Numbered from the stretch's first letter, positions 38,275-46,158 are shown. The stretch: DNA of 64,000 nucleotides from Rhizobium oryziradicis (GCF_001939045.1 NZ_MKIM01000024.1:82933-146932), one strand, 5' to 3'. Made by a program: numbers and translations. Notes: generated by a model not told the origin, from the sequence alone.

Positions 38275-39584
38275 TGACAAGTATCGAAATCGGCCTGTGG
38301 TCTTTCCCTGTTCTTATTGCCCTGATTTTCATGCGCATACCCATTGGCGCTGCCATGCTGGCCACCGGCATTGTCGGCACCTATCTGGTCACCGGTCGTT
38401 GGACGGTTATTCTATCCCAGCTTAAGGGGATCGCTTGGATCACCAATGCCAATTACTCGCTCTCGATCATTCCGCTGTTTTTGCTGATGGGCCAGTTTGC
38501 GGCACGCGGTGGCATGAGCCAATCGCTTTTCAATGCCGCCGCCGCGTTTCTTGGCCATCGCAAGGGCGGCGTTGCCATGGCCGCTGTGGGGGCCTGCGCA
38601 GGCTTTGGCTCTATCTGCGGCTCATCGCTGGCAACGGCCGCCACCATGGCGCAGGTGGCATTGCCTGAGCTGAAACGCCACGGCTATGGCGGCGGCTTGG
38701 CAACAGCGGCCCTTGCCGCAGGCGGCACGTTGGGCATCCTCATCCCGCCATCGGTGGTGCTGGTGATCTATGCCATTTTGGCCGAGCAAAATATTGCCAA
38801 GCTGTTTTTAGCAGCCTTTGTGCCGGGCCTGCTGGCCGCCGTTTCCTATTTGATCGCCATTGCCATTTATGTGCGCCTTCACCCCGATCAGGCTGGGCAG
38901 GCACCACGGATTCCCTGGGCACAGCGCATTCCGGCCCTGATTGCCGTGTGGCCGGTTGTTGCCATTTTTGGCCTGGTGGTTGGCGGTATTTATCTGGGCT
39001 GGTTTACCCCCACGCAAGCGGCGGCCATTGGCGCGGCCAGCGCCGGTCTGGTGGCGTGGGTCAATGGTGGCCTGAGCCGAGAGGCGTTGCTGGATTGCTT
39101 CAAGCAAACGGCGACATCCACGGGCATGATCTTTTTTATCGTGCTTGGTGCCTCAGTGTTCAACTCCTTCCTGGCGTTTTCGCGCCTGCCACAAGTGGGT
39201 GCCGAATGGGTGACCGCACAAGGGTTTACCCCGATGACAGTGCTGATCATCATCTTGGTGCTCTACATCATCTTTGGCTGCATCATGGATTCGCTGTCGA
39301 TGATCGTGCTGACCATCCCGATTTTCTTTCCCATCGTCACATCCATGGATTTTGGCATGACACCAGAGCATTTCGCCATCTGGTTTGGTATTCTGGTGCT
39401 GATGGTGGCCGAAATTGGCATGATAACGCCACCCGTGGGGCTCAACCTGTTTATCATCTCGGCCATGTCGAAGGGCGTGCCGATCCGCGAGACCTATAAG
39501 GGCATTATCCCCTTTGTCTCCGCCGATCTGCTGCGGATCATTATTCTCACCGCATTCCCGATTATCTCGATTTTTCTGGTCTGA
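38274..39584 (+). CDS. dctM: TRAP transporter large permease, DctM family
   Basis: A 436-residue membrane protein with about a dozen helices, length typical of DctM. Marks: IPIGAAMLATGIVGTYL, PLFLLMGQFAARGGMSQ, CAGFGSICGSSLATAATMAQ, GGTLGILIPPSVVLVIY, and the final AEIGMITPPVGLNLFIISAM. It carries the sodium-coupled transport path. The start overlaps the dctQ stop. Confidence 0.9.
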   Translation: MTSIEIGLWSFPVLIALIFMRIPIGAAMLATGIVGTYLVTGRWTVILSQLKGIAWITNANYSLSIIPLFLLMGQFAARGGMSQSLFNAAAAFLGHRKGGVAMAAVGACAGFGSICGSSLATAATMAQVALPELKRHGYGGGLATAALAAGGTLGILIPPSVVLVIYAILAEQNIAKLFLAAFVPGLLAAVSYLIAIAIYVRLHPDQAGQAPRIPWAQRIPALIAVWPVVAIFGLVVGGIYLGWFTPTQAAAIGAASAGLVAWVNGGLSREALLDCFKQTATSTGMIFFIVLGASVFNSFLAFSRLPQVGAEWVTAQGFTPMTVLIIILVLYIIFGCIMDSLSMIVLTIPIFFPIVTSMDFGMTPEHFAIWFGILVLMVAEIGMITPPVGLNLFIISAMSKGVPIRETYKGIIPFVSADLLRIIILTAFPIISIFLV

Positions 39585-39596
39585 TCAGACATCGTG

Positions 39597-39626
39597 TTTG
39601 GCGCGGCACGACAATGCCGCGCCAAA
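39597..39626. terminator. Bidirectional terminator between dctM and flagellin
   Basis: TTTGGCGCGGCA and TGCCGCGCCAAA form a perfect 12-base stem with a 6-base loop between two convergent genes. Confidence 0.75.
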
Positions 39627-39641
39627 TACACTCCAACATTG

Positions 39642-40607
39642 CTATAAAAGTTGCAGCACCGATTGCACGCTGACATTGACAATCGACAGTGATTTTATCC
39701 CCAATTGCTCTCGCACTTGCAGCGCCTTCAAGCGGCTGGATTCCATATCCATATCCGTATCGACCATGCCGCCGACACCTTTATTGATAGAGCCTTGCAA
39801 CTGCTTGGAAAATTCATATTGCATGTCCACCCGCGTTGCCATCGCGCCCATCTGGGTGGCAACGTCGGTCATTCGCTCGGTCATATGGTCAACAACGCTG
39901 ATCATCTCATCGATGTCCGTGGTGGAACTGTTGCTCGCCAATCGGATTTCGTTGTAATTGGTGCCAGCGTTGGCACCATTAAACATCACCCAGGTCTTGG
40001 CCGTGCCAAGCTCAGCGGAAAAACCCGAGCCAGTGAGAATTCCACGCTCTCCCTCGACATCATCAATCAGATAATTCACGTCGGATGTGCCCGCCTGACC
40101 ATTGATATCGTAATTGATCGTGTTGACCGTCACCAACCCGGAATTATCCCGCACAAAGGACCCAACAAGATCGCGGTTGGCCCTGTCCGTGGTCGATGAG
40201 CGTTGCAGCCAATTCTCTTTGGAAAAGCTCGAGGATTCGGCAATTGATCGAAACTGACGCCGCATCTCGTCCAGCTCGCTGTTGATTTTGTTGCGATCCA
40301 CCCCGGTGTCGCGCGCAGAAATAAGGCGTGCCTTGACCTCGGACATCAAATCGGTTGCGGTACTCATGCCATTATAGGCTGTATCAAGCACGCTTCCTGC
40401 CATGTTGAGCGCGTCCTGCACCGAGGCGATGGAGCGGTTGTCAGAGCGCATTGTGGTTGCAATAGACCAATAGGCAGCATTATCGGAAGGCTTGGCCACA
40501 CGATAGCCGGTGGCCATCCGGTTATGGCTGGCACTCAGACTGCTTTCATTGCTGCGCAAACTTTGAAGCGCCGTGTAAGCGGCCACATTCGTGTTTTTAC
40601 TCACCAT
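39642..40607 (-). CDS. Flagellin, isolated copy
   Basis: A 321-residue flagellin. The N-terminal helical D0/D1 region is clear (TNVAAYTALQSLRSNESSLS, SDNAAYWSIATTMRSDNRSI), as is the C-terminal one (ERMTDVATQMGAMATRVDM, ESSRLKALQVREQLGIKSLS). The central domain is short, as in rhizobial flagellins. The last residues, VNVSVQSVLQLL, differ from the usual SIANQ..-type ending. No other flagellar gene is near, so this is a stand-alone copy outside the flagellar cluster. The intergenic region upstream is shared with the reverse transcriptase locus. Confidence 0.88.
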   Translation of the reverse strand: MVSKNTNVAAYTALQSLRSNESSLSASHNRMATGYRVAKPSDNAAYWSIATTMRSDNRSIASVQDALNMAGSVLDTAYNGMSTATDLMSEVKARLISARDTGVDRNKINSELDEMRRQFRSIAESSSFSKENWLQRSSTTDRANRDLVGSFVRDNSGLVTVNTINYDINGQAGTSDVNYLIDDVEGERGILTGSGFSAELGTAKTWVMFNGANAGTNYNEIRLASNSSTTDIDEMISVVDHMTERMTDVATQMGAMATRVDMQYEFSKQLQGSINKGVGGMVDTDMDMESSRLKALQVREQLGIKSLSIVNVSVQSVLQLL

Positions 40608-41068
40608 ACGCTTTACTCACATACTCAAAAACAAGACATGGAGAACCCTTGCGGCAGAGCAAATACCCTGACACTCCTCATAGCACCCACGCCGCTACAC
40701 AAAACAAAAATCCCCCAACGGAATGAGGTATTTATAGGACCGTTAACGTTAAGGCGCTGCAAAAGAATATGGTGAAAAATGAATTAAGCGACGGCTTATG
40801 CAATTAAGGATTGGGAGAAGAATTGCCAGATAGGTGACACAAAATATTTTGAGGTTGAAAACTGCGTTTTCGTGGTTGCAATTTTCAATCGCTCGTCTTA
40901 AATGGTTAGTGCGTCCGGCGATAACCGCACTCGCGTGGCTTACTTCGGGATTACCTTGTGTTACCTGATGCCTAGCTTCGGGAATACCTTAACAGGATAT
41001 TCTCTCAGTTGACGGCTCTGTGTGAATAGAGTTGCTGGTTGCCGGGGCTAGCATGGAGGGCTTTTGAG
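40608..41068 (+). ncRNA. Structured non-coding stretch upstream of the reverse transcriptase (possible template RNA)
   Basis: About 460 bases without a convincing ORF. Seen directly: the palindrome TTAACGTTAA (40743-40752); a stem-loop with GGTTGAAAA-C-TGC pairing to GCA-A-TTTTCAATC (40853-40890); a hairpin AGTGCG / CGCACT (40908-40931); two copies of a 15-mer, CTTCGGGATTACCTT (40943-40957) and CTTCGGGAATACCTT (40976-40990), 33 bases apart; and between them two adjacent 10-mers, TTACCTTGTG and TTACCTGATG. Several bacterial RT systems carry a structured RNA immediately 5' of the RT gene, so this is the natural place for one. Calling it an RNA gene is inference; the flagellin promoter must also lie at its left end. 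Confidence 0.4.
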
Positions 41069-41203
41069 ATGAACAAAAAATCCAAACGCACCAACCTTGC
41101 TGTGACGATCCTGACGATCTCACTTCTCCTTTTGGAGAATGTGAGTGCAGTTATTGATCTGATCAGCAAGGTTGTCAACTACGATGGTAAGCGTTTTTCA
41201 TAA
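41069..41203 (+). CDS. Putative 44-residue hydrophobic peptide overlapping the RT start
   Basis: A 44-codon ORF: a basic start MNKKSKRTNLA, then a hydrophobic stretch VTILTISLLLLENVSAVIDL that could span or lie on a membrane, then a short polar tail ending KRFS. A GGAGGG ribosome site sits at the right distance before the ATG. Its last 20 bases overlap the RT gene in another frame, which suggests translational coupling. It belongs to no family I recognise. The overlap and good ribosome site argue that it is translated; it could instead serve only as a leader. Confidence 0.5.
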   Translation: MNKKSKRTNLAVTILTISLLLLENVSAVIDLISKVVNYDGKRFS

Positions 41204-41939
41204 TTTTGAATTTTCTTACATAAGTAACGGCAAGCATGTTTTCTGCCCGTCAGATGTAGGGAGAGCAATAGGGAAAGAAGTAAAGGAAAAGGTAGAGGCA
41301 GCCTATACTTTTGACCCGTTCATGTCTCACCTTCAAGAAGGCGCTCACATCAAAGCACTTCACGATCATCGTCAGAATGAATGCTTCTGCCGTGTAGATA
41401 TTACTCATTTTTTCTACACCGTACAAAGAAATCGCGTGAAACGTGCTCTTAAACAGATCGGCGTTGCGTTTCCGGAACACTACGCGAAGTGGTCCACCGT
41501 GAAAAACCCCTATCAGGGCGGTGGTTATGTTCTGCCTTACGGCTTCATTCAATCTCCGATCTTGGCGACGCTCGTCCTTTCCCTATCGCCGGTGGCCGAA
41601 TTTTTACGGCAGCTTGATCCTACAATAACCCGCTCAGTCTATATGGATGACATTAGTTTGTCCGGTCCGGACGTCGACACGCTATCGGCTGCTTACGAAG
41701 GATTGCGGAAAAGCCTCGTCGCAAGTGGCTTTAATCTGAACGAGAATAAGAGCCGACCTCCAGCAAACCAGATCGATATTTTCAATTGTGACCTCGCCAA
41801 AAATCGCTCGGAGGTTAAGCAGGACCGCATCACGGAATTCTACGCTGGCGAGCGCAGTGATCAAAGCATCGCAGCTTTTGAGCAATACTGCGACATCGTT
41901 AAATCAGCCAATTGGCGTGCTAAACCTGAAAAAGCTTAG
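41184..41939 (+). CDS. Reverse transcriptase of unknown (UG/DRT-like) group
   Basis: A 251-residue protein from ATG 41184 (a TTG at 41172 would add four residues). RT motifs in order: motif A CRVDITHFFYTVQRNRV with Asp72; motif B LPYGFIQSPILATLVLSL (Gly120 to Pro125); motif C SVYMDDISLSG with Asp155 and Asp156; motif D LVASGFNLNENKS with Lys189; then IDIFNCDLAKN and DRITEFYAG. All catalytic aspartates are present, so it should be active. There is no maturase (X) or endonuclease domain, arguing against a group II intron, and no VTG motif after motif D, arguing against a retron. Short single-domain RTs of this kind fall among the unknown-group RTs, several of which are antiphage systems. Base composition is lower in GC than the neighbours, suggesting transfer. 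Confidence 0.85.
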   Translation: MVSVFHNFEFSYISNGKHVFCPSDVGRAIGKEVKEKVEAAYTFDPFMSHLQEGAHIKALHDHRQNECFCRVDITHFFYTVQRNRVKRALKQIGVAFPEHYAKWSTVKNPYQGGGYVLPYGFIQSPILATLVLSLSPVAEFLRQLDPTITRSVYMDDISLSGPDVDTLSAAYEGLRKSLVASGFNLNENKSRPPANQIDIFNCDLAKNRSEVKQDRITEFYAGERSDQSIAAFEQYCDIVKSANWRAKPEKA

Positions 41940-42375
41940 ATTTTGACACCATCAAGCGGCAAGCGATTTCCTTCTCACCCCATCGCGTTGCGAAAGTCTC
42001 GGACACTTCAGACCAGCTTCCGCTATTGCGGTTTCCATGGTTTGCCTCCATGCACGAGCATTGGCATTCGTGTCCTTCAGCATTCATGCAGGCAGGTGCG
42101 CACTTCTCTTGCTCGCGGCAGGGCTGGATCACATAAAGCTTGCCATAGCGCTCTAATGCTCGATTGACGAAATCGTTGAACCAATTTTTCGGAAGCTCCC
42201 AATAGCTCTTGCTATGGATCCACGTTACCGAAGATCTGCCGACCGTATTTAGCCATTGTCTATTGTTCTCGGCATAATGAAGGCGCACGCGTAGTTTATA
42301 GCCCTTTTCCTCGTGCCGAATAACGACCGGAATCTTCTTCTGAAGCCATACTTCTCTTAAGCGCTCTTTTTCCAT
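41920..42375 (-). CDS. Cysteine-rich protein of unknown function
   Basis: A 151-residue protein converging on the RT gene with a 20-base overlap. The N-terminal half has alternating basic and aromatic residues (KLRVRLHYAENNRQWL, SSVTWIHSKSYWELP). A cysteine cluster follows: Cys86, 92, 96, 104, 106 and 108, in CREQEKCAPACMNAEGHE and CQCSCMEANHG, which could bind zinc or an Fe-S cluster together with the nearby histidines. The ATG at 42375 has GGGGGTG upstream. I do not recognise a named family; the motif pattern looks like a conserved hypothetical. It sits between the RT and tRNA-Gln and shares their low-GC patch. Confidence 0.6.
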   Translation of the reverse strand: MEKERLREVWLQKKIPVVIRHEEKGYKLRVRLHYAENNRQWLNTVGRSSVTWIHSKSYWELPKNWFNDFVNRALERYGKLYVIQPCREQEKCAPACMNAEGHECQCSCMEANHGNRNSGSWSEVSETFATRWGEKEIACRLMVSKSKLFQV

Positions 42376-42524
42376 AACACCCCCAGCGACGACTCGCAGA
42401 TTCGGGGGAAAAAATAAGGACGCGCAACCATTACCTAAGTTATGGAAATATGCGCCGGAAAACTGCTGCAACTACGTTTTCTAAAATTACTCGACTCTTT
42501 GATTTCATTGGGAGAAACAAATAG

Positions 42525-42599
42525 TGGCTGGGGCGCCAGGATTCGAACCTGGGCATGCCGGTACCAAAAACCAGTGCCTTACCGCTTGGCTACGCCCCA
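42525..42599 (-). tRNA. tRNA-Gln (UUG)
   Basis: 75 bases on the minus strand. TGGGGCG pairs with CGCCCCA in the acceptor stem; the anticodon arm is CTGGT-TTTTGGT-ACCGG with anticodon TTG; the T arm is CCAGG-TTCGAAT-CCTGG; CCA is encoded. Its 3' end faces the RT patch, the orientation expected if an element had inserted at the tRNA. Confidence 0.95.
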
Positions 42600-42910
42600 T
42601 CACGAAAGGGTGGAGGCAAATCGCTCACCCGTTCGGATGGGCGGTCATTAGCAAAACTGGGCGCTGCCTGCAATGACCCTTTTTATCTTTTTAACCGAAA
42701 TTGCCTTTTTGATCGCAAAAACAGGTTGAAAAACTTTGGAACGATCTGCCGACCCATTGGTTATCTCACCGAGGCGCACATTTGAATGTCACCGAATACG
42801 CGGTGACGATGGACGATTTCGGCGCGTTAACCCCACGGTCGATGCGCAAAGCAGCTGGGCTGTTTTCATGCTCGGTGTGTGCCCTTCAAAAGATATGGAA
42901 AGGAACGACA
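42600..42910. other. Intergenic region, tRNA-Gln to PfpI gene
   Basis: About 310 bases. It contains the divergent promoters for tRNA-Gln and the PfpI-family gene, plus an AAAGGAACG ribosome site before 42911. An in-frame ATG at 42782 could extend the protein, but the extra residues do not look like the family. Nothing else seen. Confidence 0.5.
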
Positions 42911-43471
42911 ATGACCAAGATGAATGAAGCCAAGATTCTCATTCTTGCCACCGATGGCTATGAACGATCCGAGTTGCGCGTTCCGCTTGAGCAATTGCGG
43001 GCCAAGGGCGCGACTGTCAAAATCGCCTCGTTGAAAAAAGAGCCGATCAAAAGCTGGGATGACAAAAACTGGGGCGACACAGTCGATGTCGATCTGTTGG
43101 TCGGTGATGTAAAGGTCGATGATTTTGATGCGATTGTGCTGCCGGGCGGTCAGATCAACCCCGATATTCTGCGCACCGATCAAACAGCCGTGAAGCTGGT
43201 CAAGGATTTCGTGGCCTCTGGCAAGGTTGTGGCTGCGGTCTGCCACGCACCGTGGCTTCTGGTTGAGGCCGATGCACTGCGCGGGCGCAAGGCAACATCC
43301 TATCACTCGATCAAGACCGACGTGAAAAATGCGGGCGCTCAATGGGTTGATGAAGCTGTCGTGACCGACAAGGGCATCATCACCTCGCGCAATCCCGGCG
43401 ATCTCAATGCCTTTGTGGCCAAGATTGTCGAGGAAATTGGCGAAGGACGCCACGAGCGACGCGCGGCCTAA
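42911..43471 (+). CDS. DJ-1/PfpI-family protein (putative deglycase or protease)
   Basis: A 186-residue PfpI/YhbO-type protein: ILILATDGYERSELRVPLEQ with the acidic active-site residue in the ERSE turn, VLPGGQINPD, and the nucleophile elbow VVAAVCHAPWLLVEA with Cys followed by His. The end VVTDKGIITSRNPGDL is standard. Relatives repair glycated proteins or nucleic acids or act as stress proteases. A strong terminator follows. Confidence 0.88.
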   Translation: MTKMNEAKILILATDGYERSELRVPLEQLRAKGATVKIASLKKEPIKSWDDKNWGDTVDVDLLVGDVKVDDFDAIVLPGGQINPDILRTDQTAVKLVKDFVASGKVVAAVCHAPWLLVEADALRGRKATSYHSIKTDVKNAGAQWVDEAVVTDKGIITSRNPGDLNAFVAKIVEEIGEGRHERRAA

Positions 43472-43498
43472 ACCGCAATGACCAACGCCGCCTAAGCC

Positions 43499-43534
43499 AA
43501 AGCCTTCTCTCCAGCCGGGGAGAAGGCTTTTTTG
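43499..43534 (+). terminator. Rho-independent terminator after PfpI gene
   Basis: AAAGCCTTCTC and GAGAAGGCTTT, extended by three inner pairs around the loop AGCC, form a 14-pair stem directly followed by T residues. Confidence 0.9.
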
Positions 43535-43595
43535 CGCTTTACTCGGTCGGATTTTATGTCAACTGTGCACATACAACCGCAACAGAGGATCGCCC

Positions 43596-43892
43596 ATGCC
43601 CGGTTATTCGGCCCGACCACCTGCCATACCCACCATCCTCGTTGATGATGCCGTAACCCGCATTGTACGCTGGGATTTTGAGCCGGGGGCTGCCACCGGC
43701 CATCACGTCCATGGCCTGGGCTATGTTGTGGTGCCGATGACCGATTGTCATTTTTTGATTGAAGACGAGACAGGCGAGCGCCGCGTTCTCAGCCGCACCG
43801 GCGAGGCCTATCGCCGCGACGCAGGCATTGCCCATAATGTCATCAATGGGGGTGATCAGCCGATGGCCTTTATTGAAATCGAGTATAAATAG
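43596..43892 (+). CDS. Small cupin-domain protein
   Basis: A 98-residue single-domain cupin: first motif GAATGHHVHGLGYVVVPM holds the metal-ligand histidines, and the second is EAYRRDAGIAHNVINGGDQ. It is a one-barrel protein that may bind a metal and a small ligand. It lies 38 bases before the metallo-hydrolase on the same strand, so the two are probably one operon. Reaction unknown. Confidence 0.78.
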   Translation: MPGYSARPPAIPTILVDDAVTRIVRWDFEPGAATGHHVHGLGYVVVPMTDCHFLIEDETGERRVLSRTGEAYRRDAGIAHNVINGGDQPMAFIEIEYK

Positions 43893-43930
43893 CGCGCTGT
43901 CGCCGTTTCCTGATAAAGGCCTCTCTTGCC

Positions 43931-44848
43931 GTGAACCTTGCTGTTTCCTCATCCCTATCTGCCGATTATCAGGCGGCCCATGGTCAGTGCATAGCGCTAG
44001 CACCCCAGATACAGCGGGTAACGGCCAATAATCCCGGCATGATGACCTTTGAAGGCACCAACAGCTATATCATTGGCGATAAATACGTCTGCATTGTTGA
44101 TCCCGGCCCGGCCGATGATGCGCATTTTGCCGCCCTGCTGCGGGCCTTGCAGGGCCGCACCCTCACCCACATTGTTGTCAGCCACACCCACCGCGACCAT
44201 TGCGGACTGGCACAACAGCTCAAGCAAGCAACGGGTGCCACTCTGGTGGCCGAGGGGCCGCATCGGTTGTCGCGGCCATTGCATGCGGGTGAAGCCGATG
44301 CCTTTGGCGAGAGCAGTGACCACGCCTTTGTGCCTGACATCAGCCTCAAGGATGGTGAGGTGCTGCGGGGCGATGGCTGGGCGCTGGAAACCGTACTCAC
44401 CCCCGGCCATGCCGCCAATCATTCGGCCTTTGCGCTTGACGGCACAGGTGTGCTGTTTTCAGCCGATCACGTCATGGCCTGGTCCACCACGGTGGTTGCG
44501 CCGCCGGATGGCTCGATGCGCCACTATATGACCTCGCTGGACAAGCTGCTGGCGCGCCAGGATACGGTGTATCTCCCCGGCCATGGCGGGGCGGTGATGG
44601 AACCCGCCGCCTATGTGGCTGGCCTCAAGAACCATCGTTTAAAGCGCGAAACATCCATCATTGCCAGCATTCAGGCCGGTGATCGCACGGTGGACGCCGT
44701 GGTTGCCACGCTCTATCGCGGCCTTGATCCAAAGCTTCATAAGGCCGCAAGCCTATCGGTGCTGGCGCATCTGGAAGATCTGGTTGAAAAAGGCACCGTT
44801 AAAAGCTACGGCCCGGCATTGCTGACCAGCACCTATACACCAAATTGA
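43931..44848 (+). CDS. Metallo-beta-lactamase-fold hydrolase (LACTB2-like)
   Basis: A 305-residue MBL-fold protein. The metal motif is SHTHRDHCG; further ligands are in LTPGHAANHSAF and FSADHVMAW. The C-terminal winged-helix-like tail (RTVDAVVATLYRG, AASLSVLAHLEDLVEKGTV) is characteristic of the LACTB2-like group, whose studied members hydrolyse RNA or thioesters. GTG start after a weak site. Confidence 0.85.
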   Translation: MNLAVSSSLSADYQAAHGQCIALAPQIQRVTANNPGMMTFEGTNSYIIGDKYVCIVDPGPADDAHFAALLRALQGRTLTHIVVSHTHRDHCGLAQQLKQATGATLVAEGPHRLSRPLHAGEADAFGESSDHAFVPDISLKDGEVLRGDGWALETVLTPGHAANHSAFALDGTGVLFSADHVMAWSTTVVAPPDGSMRHYMTSLDKLLARQDTVYLPGHGGAVMEPAAYVAGLKNHRLKRETSIIASIQAGDRTVDAVVATLYRGLDPKLHKAASLSVLAHLEDLVEKGTVKSYGPALLTSTYTPN

Positions 44849-44881
44849 TCGTCTGCTGACATTTCAACGGATAAGGCGGCC

Positions 44882-45787
44882 TTACTCGGCGGCGATGCCC
44901 AAAAGGGTACCGTCCATCGCGGTCAGATAGCGATTTGCAATGGCAGCCGACAGGCCCAGATCGTGCGGCCCATAGCGGCTGGCCACGCGCATATCCACCA
45001 GCACACTGTCTTCTTCTTCCCGCAGGCGAATAACAATATCAAACGGAAGTCCCGTGATAAAATCACGGCTGGTAGCCTGAATGCGAATGGTGCCTGCCGG
45101 TTCATTATCCGTATCCGGCATCTCCTGCTCTGGCTCGGGCCTTGCCAAAGGCACCGGAGCCTTGACCCCGGAATCACCGCCCAAAAGCTCCGGCCGCATG
45201 GCGGTGGCGGGAAAATCGGGACGCGCATAGGCAGCACCCGCCGTTTGTGTCACCTTGAAGCGCTGGTCTGACGCCACCTGCCGCGCCGTTTGATAAACCC
45301 TGTCCAGCGCGCCATTATAGCTGCGCACCGTCAGCGTGGGATAGGCCGCGGCTTGAACCCTTGCATGCCAGGCTGGATCAGATTTTGGCCGTGGCATCCA
45401 CCCTTGCACGGCCTTGGGCGGCGCAATCCAGGCGGCGGGTTCGTCTGTATCGGTGGTGATCTCAAAAATCGGCGGACGCGTTTGATAATAATGTGCCGCC
45501 ACGCCCAGCACGCTGAGCGGCAAAACGGCAATAACCAACGCTTTGGTGGCGGCAATGCCGCCCTCTGCCCCCACCTGCCACAAACGCCATAACCCCCACA
45601 GCGCCAAGGGCACCGTTAAAAGTGCCAGCCCGCCAGACAAAAGCGCCAGCAAAACAAATGTTGGCACCTGCAAAGAGCCCAGCCGAAAAGCCGCAAAGCT
45701 TCCAACCAACAGCAAAAAGGACACAATGGCCAAGCGCAAAGCATAGCGGGCGCTTAAGGAAACAGGGCGAATAAATCGGATGCTCAT
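44882..45787 (-). CDS. DUF1499 membrane protein
   Basis: A 301-residue protein with three N-terminal membrane helices (YALRLAIVSFLLLVGSFAAF; VPTFVLLALLSGGLALLTV; ALVIAVLPLSVLGVAAHYY) and a soluble C-terminal DUF1499 domain (SDPAWHARVQAAAYPTL, DRVYQTARQVA, VDMRVASRYGPHDLGLSAAI). The function of the domain is unknown. It converges on the metallo-hydrolase. Confidence 0.75.
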   Translation of the reverse strand: MSIRFIRPVSLSARYALRLAIVSFLLLVGSFAAFRLGSLQVPTFVLLALLSGGLALLTVPLALWGLWRLWQVGAEGGIAATKALVIAVLPLSVLGVAAHYYQTRPPIFEITTDTDEPAAWIAPPKAVQGWMPRPKSDPAWHARVQAAAYPTLTVRSYNGALDRVYQTARQVASDQRFKVTQTAGAAYARPDFPATAMRPELLGGDSGVKAPVPLARPEPEQEMPDTDNEPAGTIRIQATSRDFITGLPFDIVIRLREEEDSVLVDMRVASRYGPHDLGLSAAIANRYLTAMDGTLLGIAAE

Positions 45788-46136
45788 GCGGGGCGAGTTG
45801 GCTCCAGCTTATACGACATCGCCGTGCGGTTTATCAAACGCACAAAGGACGCTGTAACTCTTTTCACGGACGGCATCCTGCCTTCAATCGATTCCGATTT
45901 CAGCAAGGATGCAGCAGGCCTTGTGTACTCCGCAGACGCACAAGGTGCAACCTTCTGTAAAAGCCGCCGAGGACGGTGCCGCATGCGGTGTTTACCCCCC
46001 TTTTTCAAGAGTTGCGTCATATAGCCAAAAAGGATAATAATCCCTCAATGAAAGATTGTTTTTACGCGCGCAACAACCAAAAAACTATACGGAAATATTC
46101 CTAATTCATAAAATAATAAAACATAAAATAAAACAA

Positions 46137-46158
46137 ATGATAATCAGATGATTATCAT
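46137..46158. promoter_or_regulatory. Perfect AT-rich palindrome, operator-like
   Basis: ATGATAATC-AGAT-GATTATCAT has 9-base arms. The GATAATC/GATTATC halves recall Fur-type iron or manganese boxes. It lies about 270 bases before the LacI-type gene and 350 from the DUF1499 gene, so its target is unclear. Confidence 0.4.

Noticed and set aside
40943-40990. CRISPR array or satellite at the 15-base repeats
   Set aside because: Only two copies, one mismatch, and no cas genes nearby.
41184-41939. RT as part of a group II intron or retron
   Set aside because: No maturase domain or intron domain V/VI-like ends were seen, the retron VTG motif is absent, and no effector typical of retrons is fused or adjacent.
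42525-42599. tRNA-Gln as a proven attachment site for the RT patch
   Set aside because: Orientation fits, but no direct repeat of the tRNA 3' end was found on the other side and there is no integrase; kept only as a possibility.
45824-46024. A 66-codon ORF in the intergenic region
   Set aside because: It runs through a dispersed repeat copy and has no ribosome site.
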